Assembly: GCA_002478955.1 (NCBI GenBank)
Contig: DLKK01000025.1
Span: 245-5,399 of the forward strand
Direction of reading: 5' to 3'
DNA length: 5,155 nt
DNA from: Treponema sp. UBA7590
GTDB lineage: Bacteria; Spirochaetota; Spirochaetia; Treponematales; Treponemataceae
Shown: piece after piece, positions 1 to 5,155 of the stretch
How the letters are laid out: every line of letters starts with the position of its first letter
Numbering within the stretch: position 1 is the stretch's first letter
Notes under the pieces: model-generated
Database searches by the model: none
Told to the model about the DNA's origin: nothing
The model's input: the letters and a program-made list of their open reading frames with translations, nothing else
Translations under genes and position numbers: made by a program

Positions 1-370
1 AAAAACCTTCCGCCGTGATATTCCACGTGCCTTTTGAAAGTTTTATGGAAAAAGCAGAGCCTGAAACTTCCGCCGTGTACGATTTTTCAGAATTTTCTGC
101 GTTTTTTGCGATTACAGCATAAAAAATTGCGCCGGGAACTTTAGCAGAAACGCTTCTTGCCTGATTCGTGTTTTCAAAAATCTTTGAGTACGAGCCGTCT
201 ACGAAAAGATTTCCATTTATCTCATAGAATTTTTCAGAATTTTTCTCGCCGTCAGAAAGAGAATTCTCTGGCGAAAACAAATTTGAGCAGGCAAAAAAGA
301 ATATTGAACAAAAAACGCACATCAAACTCAAAAAAATAATCTTAATTCTATTAAAAAACGCATTTTTCAT
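1..370 (-). CDS. Second lipoprotein, 3' end outside window (partial)
   Basis: The ATG at 370, after a good Shine-Dalgarno, opens a frame with no stop down to base 1, giving 123 visible residues. Residues 1-28 are a lipoprotein signal peptide: MKNAFFNRIK, then a Phe/Leu-rich core and FFFAC, with Cys28 the probable lipidation site. Ser/Asn/Glu-rich linker sequence follows to about residue 47. Residues 48-123 look like beta-strand-rich secreted-domain sequence: FYEINGNLFVDGSYSKIF, then VPGAIFYAVIAKN, then VSGSAFSIKLSKGTWNITAEGF. The last segment resembles a carboxypeptidase-regulatory-like or FnIII-type strand pair seen near the N-terminus of large treponemal lipoproteins; this is family recollection, not a search result. 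Function is unknown. It most likely sits on the periplasmic or outer face of a membrane, like the gene before it. Confidence 0.8.
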   Translation of the reverse strand, partial: MKNAFFNRIKIIFLSLMCVFCSIFFFACSNLFSPENSLSDGEKNSEKFYEINGNLFVDGSYSKIFENTNQARSVSAKVPGAIFYAVIAKNAENSEKSYTAEVSGSAFSIKLSKGTWNITAEGF

Positions 371-375
371 AATTT

Positions 376-380
376 TCTCC
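376..380 (-). promoter_or_regulatory. Ribosome binding site for the downstream lipoprotein
   Basis: GGAGA lies in the 17-base gap after the interrupted gene. Its GGAG core is 6 bases before the ATG at 370-368. The tight spacing and the lack of a hairpin or T-tract support co-transcription with the genes upstream. Confidence 0.65.
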
Positions 381-387
381 ATTCAAT

Positions 388-2373
388 TTATTTTGTAAGT
401 TCAACATCAAGCACAGAACTGTAAGTAGAGCCAGCAAATTCAACACTAACAAAAAGCTGATAAGAACCCGCTGGCCAATTTTCATCCATTTCTATAAAGT
501 TTTCTGAACTTTGCTTTCCAGTGAATGTTCCGTGATTGAAAAGTTTCAAGTTCCAGTTTGCAAAATCAGAATCCGAAGTCTGAACGCTTTGTCCATCCGA
601 ATCCGTCACAGTTACAGAAACGCTGATTTTTTCTCCAGCCTTAACAGAGTCCGCCGCCGCAAAACTAAGCGTATATTCTTGAACAACAATACTTCCGCCG
701 GAAGAATCCAAAACGCCTTTTTTGCCGGAAGAATCCACAGTTATCGTCCATTTCTCTGAATCCAAATCAAAAAGTTTGCAGGTTTCGCTCATTGATTTTT
801 CATCGCCAGATGCAGAAACTAAGATTTCAGCACCTTTGCTTCTTGAATCAACCCCGGAAATTGCCGCGACTTTTTGCGCCGTAAGATTTTTTACATAAAC
901 CACAAGCGAGTCATCGCCAAACACAATTGAATCAGAAACAACAGTGCCGCCTTCCAAAATAAGTTTTCCGCCGTTGTAGTTTATTTTTCCGCCAACAGCG
1001 CAGTCTTTTAGCAAAAGCGTTCCGCCGGAAAGCGTTATATCTCCAGAAATTGTTCCGCCAAAAACAGAAAGCTCTCCACTTTCCATAGCAACCGCGCCAA
1101 CAACATTCAGTTTGTTCGCCTTCAATTTTCCGCCGCTCGCCGCCATTTTCAGAGACGAGACAGAATTTCCGTTTCCGTTGATTACAACGTTCGCGTTTGA
1201 CACAGAAAGCTCCACATCTTCGTCAACACTTCCGGCTAGCTGAACTGTTCCTAAAACCGTTATGTCAGAAAATCCATCATCAGAAAAAGTTTTTGTAACT
1301 GTCGCAAACGGAGAGTCCGCGCTTCCAGTGTTTTCCGTGTCGCTTCCGTTCGGAGAAACATAAAGCACAGATTTCAGAACCTGAATTCCAAATTCTTTCG
1401 GAATTGAATCCGCGTACAAATCTTTGTGGGAATAGACGCGCAGAAAAACTTTTCCGGCAGGAATTTTCAACGAGATTTCGCCGCCAGAATTTTTTCCGCT
1501 GTAAAGAACTTTTCCGCTGTCGTCCGAGCCTTGGTAAAGTTCATAGACCACAATCGAGTCCGAAGTGTCCGAACCGTCGCTTGCCTTTTGTGCAGGAGAA
1601 AGGGTTATTGTCGAATAGGAACTGTTTTCGTCCTGACTTATAACATCGCCAGTTTGCAAAACTGAGCCGGAAGAATCTTTTACAACGACGCTTTCAAGCC
1701 TGATTGAATTCACGCTCGTTGAAACTTGCGAAGAAAATCCAGCCTCGTCTTCAAGAATTATCGCATACGTTGTAATTTCGTCTGTAAAAATATCGTCCGT
1801 AACAAAATATGCCGCCTGTCCGTATTCTGCAAAAGAGGCTGAAGAAGCAGAATACAATGAAGAATCGTTTCCGACTTTAAAAGAGTCGCTCTCAAAGCCA
1901 AAAGTTCCGTCCGCGTTCAGAACAACAGAAGTTTTTTCACCGTTAACAGAAACCGATTTTATGTCGCTGTGGATTCCACAAAGCAAGCCTTTTGACGGCA
2001 TGTTGAAGAACACAACGTATTTTCCGCTAGAAGAATCCTTGTAGACAACCGCGCCAAAAACCAGCGGCGGCGCGGAATTGCAAAGCGCGCGCAAACTTGT
2101 GTAAGAGCCAAAATCTGCTTTTGAAACAGGATGAAAAAGCCGGATTTCAGGCGAAATATTGAATCCAGTTTCCGAAAGAGCTAAAAATTCAGCAGGATAT
2201 TTTAAAATCATCACAGAAGAGTCCGATTCGTCCTGCAAAATTGAAACAACGCTTGTATCGATTTGAGTTCCAAATTTTTCCTCCGCAGAATCTTTGTCAA
2301 AATCCGGGAAAGAAAGTTTTATGCAGTCCGAAGGAAAAACATATTTTTGCGGATTTCTTAAAAAAAGCCGCAC
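388..2373 (-). CDS. 3' fragment: Ig-like domains, parallel beta-helix and C-terminal sandwich
   Basis: Counting from the GTG at 2373 gives 661 residues. AGGA lies 7 bases before this GTG, so reinitiation after the stop is possible, but the product would have no signal peptide. Residues 1-225 are Ser/Asp-rich beta-strand sequence with FRNP-like and Tyr-rich segments typical of surface Ig-like domains. Residues 226-336 form another FnIII-like module (SIVVYELYQGSDDSGKVLY, then KVFLRVYSHKDLYADS). YVSPNGSD at 338-345 followed by SPFATVTKTF marks the entry to a right-handed parallel beta-helix. About 370-565 has the short Gly/Asn-turn rungs expected of it (VVINGNGNSVSSLKM, GGTISGDITLSGGTLLLKD, INYNGGKLILEGGTV). 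No polysaccharide-lyase catalytic residues are apparent, so I infer a structural or binding helix. Residues 566-661 look like a terminal Ig-like sandwich (KISVSVTVTDSDG; WPAGSYQLFVSVEFAGS). The ligand is unknown. Confidence 0.8.
   Translation of the reverse strand: MRLFLRNPQKYVFPSDCIKLSFPDFDKDSAEEKFGTQIDTSVVSILQDESDSSVMILKYPAEFLALSETGFNISPEIRLFHPVSKADFGSYTSLRALCNSAPPLVFGAVVYKDSSSGKYVVFFNMPSKGLLCGIHSDIKSVSVNGEKTSVVLNADGTFGFESDSFKVGNDSSLYSASSASFAEYGQAAYFVTDDIFTDEITTYAIILEDEAGFSSQVSTSVNSIRLESVVVKDSSGSVLQTGDVISQDENSSYSTITLSPAQKASDGSDTSDSIVVYELYQGSDDSGKVLYSGKNSGGEISLKIPAGKVFLRVYSHKDLYADSIPKEFGIQVLKSVLYVSPNGSDTENTGSADSPFATVTKTFSDDGFSDITVLGTVQLAGSVDEDVELSVSNANVVINGNGNSVSSLKMAASGGKLKANKLNVVGAVAMESGELSVFGGTISGDITLSGGTLLLKDCAVGGKINYNGGKLILEGGTVVSDSIVFGDDSLVVYVKNLTAQKVAAISGVDSRSKGAEILVSASGDEKSMSETCKLFDLDSEKWTITVDSSGKKGVLDSSGGSIVVQEYTLSFAAADSVKAGEKISVSVTVTDSDGQSVQTSDSDFANWNLKLFNHGTFTGKQSSENFIEMDENWPAGSYQLFVSVEFAGSTYSSVLDVELTK
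697..737 (-). repeat. Two 14-base direct repeats encoding DSSG, offset 27 bases
   Basis: GCCGGAAGAATCCA (plus strand) occurs at 697-710 and again at 724-737. On the coding strand each copy encodes DSSG, giving DSSGKKGVLDSSGG at the end of the beta-helix. The 27-base offset is nine codons, so slippage or recombination between the copies would keep frame. Similar DSSG or DSSSG segments occur elsewhere in the protein. Confidence 0.6.
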
Positions 2374-2418
2374 TTCAAAATCCTGAGCAGAAGAGACAAA
2401 AATGTTTCCAGAGCCGTT

Positions 2419-2421
2419 TTA
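2419..2421 (-). other. In-frame TAA interrupting the lipoprotein gene
   Basis: The context on the coding strand is TCT TAC TAA AAC GGC TCT. The codons on both sides read as typical Ser/Gly/Asn/Tyr-rich coding sequence of this gene. CAA, AAA or GAA could each give TAA by one substitution, and CAA (Gln) would require only a transition. Confidence 0.85.
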
Positions 2422-2598
2422 GTAAGAGCCTGAAACAATTTCATACTCTGTAACCGCGGAAGTTTCTGTGTATTCCTTAAAATATTCTTTTACAGGCGCG
2501 TTCCAGGAATCTGTAAAAAACGAGCACGAATCAAAAATCATAGGCAGAAAAACAAGCGAAAATCCAAATATTTTTTTTGCAAAACTGATTTTTTTCAC
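2419..2598 (-). CDS. 5' fragment: lipoprotein signal peptide and short N-terminal segment
   Basis: The 59 codons start at GTG 2598, preceded by AGGAGG. The start is basic (MKKISFAKK), followed by a hydrophobic stretch (IFGFSLVFLPMIF) and a relaxed spirochaete-type lipobox with Cys25. If translation stops at the TAA, the product would be a tiny lipopeptide of about 35 residues after processing, containing DSWNAPVKEYFKEYTETSA and little else. I consider it a truncated product rather than an independent small gene, because the same frame continues straight into a long coding region. Confidence 0.7.
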   Translation of the reverse strand: MKKISFAKKIFGFSLVFLPMIFDSCSFFTDSWNAPVKEYFKEYTETSAVTEYEIVSGSY

Positions 2599-2603
2599 AT
2601 CAT

Positions 2604-2609
2604 CCTCCT
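2604..2609 (-). promoter_or_regulatory. Strong Shine-Dalgarno AGGAGG deciding a GTG start
   Basis: AGGAGG on the minus strand sits in the 13-base gap after the barrel gene, 5 bases before the GTG at 2598-2596. It fixes the start of the interrupted lipoprotein gene at this GTG. The in-frame TTG at 2628 lies inside the upstream gene and would read through the Shine-Dalgarno itself. Confidence 0.75.
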
Positions 2610-2611
2610 GC

Positions 2612-3934
2612 TTAAAACTGCCAGCCAACGCTAACTGAAGGCAAAATCATTCCAAAATCCATATCGTTCAAAAAAGCCATAAGATAATCTGTGGCGATTT
2701 CTGTGTAAATGCGGTTTGTTATGTAAAGCTGAACTGCTCCGCCTGCAATCGCATTTAGATTTATGCTGTTCAGCGGGTCAGAGACAATATCGTGTTCAAA
2801 ATGGAATTTTAAATCATTGAAAAACGAAAGCCCCGCTCCGCCGTGGAGTTCAAAAGTAAGAATATGGCGGCGTTTCTCTGAATTTTTAATTTTTACGCGG
2901 ACTGGAAGCTGGTACACGAAAAGCGCGTCCGCATTTATCAAATTTCCGTCAATCTGATAGTTGCTGTAGTCCGCAAAAATTCTTGAATAACTTCCAAAGA
3001 TTCCGAAGCCAAAATAGCCAAAGCGGTGCTTAAAAGGCACAAAAGAAGCCCGCGCGGTCGCGCTAAGCGGAAGCAGATTTGTGTCGAGATACTTTTCAAA
3101 AGTGCCGTCGTAAAGAACAACAGGAAAAACATAGCCTGCGCTCAAGTCAAAATCCACGCGCTTCTTGAATTTAACCTCAATTTCGCTGCGGCGGTCAACA
3201 CTGCTTTTCAAGCCGCTTGCGTCGGTAGCAACAAAATTGTATTTTCCAACGTCAAGTTTTTTTAAATCAAAATAAACTTTAAGGCGGCGGTTCTTTTCGT
3301 TTTCAAGAATTTCTGGAATTATCGGCTCGGCATTTTTTTTCTTTGAATTTAAAAGCGCGTAATCTGTAAAGGAAATATCAGAATCAGATTGCGGAAGCTC
3401 AAAAAGATTCTTCCCGGAAATATTGAAAACGCCGTCGTTTATTTCTTCCAAGAACAGCGTTCCTGTTCTGTTTGCTAAAGATTTTATATCCGAAACTTCA
3501 GGCTGATACGCCTTATAGATTTTGAACTCAAACCAGCTCGACTCAACTTCCGGAACATCAACAAGATTGTAGGAAATGACCTTGTAGCGGTAAACGCCCG
3601 GCGCAAGAAGCGGATTCACCTGGACCTTGCTGGAATTGTCCTCAGTCATAATCCGATTTATTTCCTCAAAAGTTTTTGTCTTTTCAGAAAAAGATTCAAT
3701 CACAACCTCATAATGCAAAACGTATTCAGGATTTTCTTCTTCCCATTCAAGATACTGCCACAGCTCCTGCGCGGAAGGTTCGGTTTCTTCTTCTAAAATG
3801 GATTCTTCAAGGTTTGCTGAAAAATCTTCCGCAGTTTTTTGTTCCTGCGCAAAAATCAAAGCTGAAAAAAACACAAAAACCACGGCAAAAATGAGGAATT
3901 TTATTTTTAAGGCTGAAAAAAGTTTATTTTCCAT
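2612..3934 (-). CDS. Secreted protein with two Ig-like domains and a C-terminal outer-membrane beta-barrel
   Basis: The product is 440 residues from the ATG at 3934. The frame extends upstream to a TTG at 3991, but starting there would put 19 charged residues before the signal peptide, so the ATG is preferred. Residues 1-29 form a Sec signal peptide (basic start, hydrophobic core IKFLIFAVVFVFFSALIFA, likely cleavage before QEQ). Residues 30-56 are an acidic linker. Residues 58-140 look like an FnIII-type sandwich (LWQYLEWEEE; later GVYRYKVISYN). Residues 145-245 look like a second Ig- or IPT-like domain (FNISGKNLFE). From about 257 to 440 there are alternating hydrophobic, aromatic-rich strands (FDLSAGYVF, FGYFGFGIFGSYSRIF, ILTFELHGGAGLSFF, IAGGAVQLYITNRIYTEIATDYLMAF). 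The protein ends in SVSVGWQF, with the C-terminal Phe recognised by BAM in outer-membrane proteins. The size fits an 8-stranded barrel. I infer an outer-membrane protein with a soluble N-terminal part. Its specific function and family name are unknown to me. Confidence 0.88.
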   Translation of the reverse strand: MENKLFSALKIKFLIFAVVFVFFSALIFAQEQKTAEDFSANLEESILEEETEPSAQELWQYLEWEEENPEYVLHYEVVIESFSEKTKTFEEINRIMTEDNSSKVQVNPLLAPGVYRYKVISYNLVDVPEVESSWFEFKIYKAYQPEVSDIKSLANRTGTLFLEEINDGVFNISGKNLFELPQSDSDISFTDYALLNSKKKNAEPIIPEILENEKNRRLKVYFDLKKLDVGKYNFVATDASGLKSSVDRRSEIEVKFKKRVDFDLSAGYVFPVVLYDGTFEKYLDTNLLPLSATARASFVPFKHRFGYFGFGIFGSYSRIFADYSNYQIDGNLINADALFVYQLPVRVKIKNSEKRRHILTFELHGGAGLSFFNDLKFHFEHDIVSDPLNSINLNAIAGGAVQLYITNRIYTEIATDYLMAFLNDMDFGMILPSVSVGWQF

Positions 3935-5155
3935 AAGGATTTGCCGCTCCTTTTGCCTTTGATTTTTTTGGAGTTGGAATGTCCGTTTCAAAAACTGATT
4001 CAGAAACTATTCCTTCCTGAAAAATTTTGTCAACAATTCCGTCTTTGTCCGTGTCTATTCTTCTAACGCCAACGACCGACCAGGCGAACTGCCCTTTTGA
4101 AAAAAGCAGCTTGTCATCTGGCGAAATCGCCGTAAAATCAATTTTGTATGAAGTTCCAGTTTTTATATTTTTTTCAAGCAAAACGCGGCCTTTTTTGTCT
4201 TTTATTGTAACAAAATAATCGGTTGCCTTTGGAACTTTGCCCCAGGAAAGCGTTATATTCTTTGGATTTCCTTTTACAGAAAGATATTCGCGGTTAAAAA
4301 CTGCCGGCTTTGCCACAAGATTCTGGGCTTTTTCAAGCGGTTCTACTGGCAAAATTGTAAATGTCCGCCGGTTTTTCTTATCGGTGTTGGAAATGTCAAT
4401 CCCGTCCAAAGTTTCGGCATAAACGATGATTTCATAATTTCCAGCCCTAAGACCGTCTGCCGTGTCCAAAAGAACTTCGCTCGGAGCAACAGAATTCTTT
4501 TTTCCGTTGAATTCCTCATCAGAAGGAATTTTTATTATCGTTTTCGGCGGATTTTCGTCAGTTTTTGCAAGCACGAACTGGGCTTTTTTGACTTTATCAA
4601 CAGAATCCCACTTTGCCGTAACAGGATTTAAAATCGCGTCCGCGCCGTTGATTTTTGCATTCTGACTTGGAACTGCAACTTCAACCGGGCGAAGCTTTAC
4701 AAGATAAAAAGATTTTTCCGCAAGCTTACCGGTTCTTCGGCTTGAAATTCCCGGAACTGCGTTTGACTGAGCCTGAACCTGCCAGCGGTAATTCGACTTG
4801 TCAGCAAATTCTTTTGGATTGAACATATCAACGCCAACTTGTGTGCCGTAGACATTTTCCTCATAGACAGGATTTTTTGAATCCGCCCGGTAAATTGCAA
4901 ATTTATAAAAATCAGCGTCCTCAATTTCTTCCCATTCAAATTTATAAGGAACAGTTTCGCGGGCAACGGCCTTGCTTCCCGGGTTTTTCAGTTCAGGAGC
5001 TTCAAGGCTGTCTAAAACAACAAATGTCTTTGCTGATGAAATCAAATTCATTTCGTCAGTTGTGCTTTTTGAATTTATGCGCCAAAAATAAGTTCCAGGC
5101 TTCAAATTCAATCCACGCAAACTAGAATTTTTTGTCTGCTCAGAATATATTAGAT
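3924..5155 (-). CDS. FnIII-like multi-domain envelope protein, 5' end outside window (partial)
   Basis: The frame is open from the right edge to a TAA at 3926-3924. The first methionine-like codon inside the window is a TTG at 5120, but 11 sense codons lie upstream of it with no stop, so the true start is outside the window and 409 residues are visible. The protein has repeating beta-sandwich modules of about 100 residues, each with a fibronectin III-like signature: a Trp strand such as FEWEEIEDADFYKFAIYR followed by a late strand such as NYRWQVQAQ. The modules fall at about visible residues 1-50 (tail of one), 51-152, 153-268 and 269-392. The last carries an Asp-rich loop, DTDKDGIVD, resembling a calcium-binding loop. 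A basic tail, PKKSKAKGAANPYGK, ends the protein. No enzymatic motif is seen. Such arrays usually bind or present ligands in the envelope, and in treponemes I recall them behind FecR-like N-termini, which cannot be checked here. The stop overlaps the next gene by 11 bases, suggesting translational coupling. Confidence 0.85.
   Translation of the reverse strand, partial: LIYSEQTKNSSLRGLNLKPGTYFWRINSKSTTDEMNLISSAKTFVVLDSLEAPELKNPGSKAVARETVPYKFEWEEIEDADFYKFAIYRADSKNPVYEENVYGTQVGVDMFNPKEFADKSNYRWQVQAQSNAVPGISSRRTGKLAEKSFYLVKLRPVEVAVPSQNAKINGADAILNPVTAKWDSVDKVKKAQFVLAKTDENPPKTIIKIPSDEEFNGKKNSVAPSEVLLDTADGLRAGNYEIIVYAETLDGIDISNTDKKNRRTFTILPVEPLEKAQNLVAKPAVFNREYLSVKGNPKNITLSWGKVPKATDYFVTIKDKKGRVLLEKNIKTGTSYKIDFTAISPDDKLLFSKGQFAWSVVGVRRIDTDKDGIVDKIFQEGIVSESVFETDIPTPKKSKAKGAANPYGK
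3947..3952 (-). promoter_or_regulatory. Ribosome binding site for the barrel gene
   Basis: AAGGAG on the minus strand lies inside the 3' end of the upstream gene, with a 12-base spacer to the ATG at 3934-3932. The spacer is longer than usual. It still favours this ATG over the in-frame TTG at 3991, because the ATG is followed directly by a convincing signal peptide. Confidence 0.5.

Larger units (their letters stand above)
388..2598 (-). pseudogene. Lipoprotein gene with Ig-like domains and beta-helix, interrupted by one in-frame TAA
   Basis: Read from the GTG at 2598 to the TAA at 390-388, this is 736 codons in a single frame with one stop, TAA at codon 60 (2421-2419). The sequence before the stop ends VTEYEIVSGSY and after it continues NGSGNIFVSSAQDFEVRLFLRNPQ with no frame change, so the two parts read as one domain cut by a nonsense codon. 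A single C-to-T change from CAA (Gln) would create it. Codons 1-25 encode a lipoprotein signal peptide ending in FDSC, with Cys25 as the likely lipidated residue. The segment DSWNAPVKEYFKEYT after it resembles the start of a lipoprotein family I recall from treponemes. The remainder is described under the 3' fragment. No second stop or frameshift is present in the other 675 codons, so the lesion is recent, suppressed, bypassed or a sequencing error. Confidence 0.8.

Noticed and set aside
157..339. Plus-strand open frames across the window, for example at 157-339, 511-759 and 4841-5125
   Set aside because: All lie opposite well-supported minus-strand genes, have no clear Shine-Dalgarno, and give Arg/Lys/Phe-rich translations typical of antisense frames.
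694..704. TTCCGCCGGAA palindrome as a regulatory site or hairpin
   Set aside because: The stem is only four base pairs, it lies within coding sequence and reflects recurring Ser/Gly codons; there is no T-tract.
56..2436. A 12-base match (AGAGCCTGAAAC) at 56-67 and 2425-2436 in the two lipoprotein genes
   Set aside because: About one such match is expected by chance in a window of this length, and both encode a common VSGS segment.
2596..2628. TTG at 2628 as start of the short lipoprotein piece
   Set aside because: It lies inside the upstream gene and would translate the AGGAGG. The GTG at 2598 has ideal spacing and gives a clean lipoprotein signal peptide.
3932..3991. TTG at 3991 as start of the barrel protein
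   Set aside because: It would add 19 mostly charged residues before the signal peptide and lengthen the overlap with the preceding gene; the ATG at 3934 fits better.
3924..5120. TTG at 5120 as the true start of the right-hand gene
   Set aside because: The frame stays open upstream to the edge, the sequence starts mid-domain, and no signal peptide follows, so the gene is simply cut by the window.

Overview
All coding sequence in this window runs on the minus strand, so transcription goes from high to low coordinates. The DNA is AT-rich. Four genes are packed end to end: an 11-base overlap, then gaps of 13 and 17 bases. No promoter or terminator is visible between them, so this looks like an internal piece of one operon. 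Every product appears to be a cell-envelope protein. The relaxed lipoboxes with phenylalanine-rich signal peptides, the FnIII/Ig-like modules, a barrel ending in Phe and a beta-helix lipoprotein together suggest a host-associated spirochaete, most likely a gut or rumen Treponema. This assignment comes from style and recollection of the families, not from a database match.

Layout in transcription order: (1) 5155-3924, the C-terminal part of a protein built from repeated FnIII-like modules, running off the right edge; (2) 3934-2612, a secreted protein with a signal peptide, two Ig-like domains and a C-terminal outer-membrane beta-barrel; (3) 2598-388, a lipoprotein gene with Ig-like domains and a parallel beta-helix, broken by one in-frame TAA at codon 60; (4) 370-1, the N-terminal 123 residues of a second lipoprotein, running off the left edge.

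The main observation is the interrupted third gene. The short 5' piece (signal peptide plus lipobox) and the 661-codon 3' piece lie in the same reading frame, and only one stop codon separates them. This is either a recent nonsense mutation, stop readthrough, reinitiation at a GTG 46 bases downstream of the stop, or a sequencing error. Taken together, the genes look like a surface-exposed or periplasmic protein set: a modular envelope protein, a barrel in the outer membrane and two lipoproteins. Their ligand or function cannot be read from the sequence. I see no mobile element, RNA gene, CRISPR array or defence system here.
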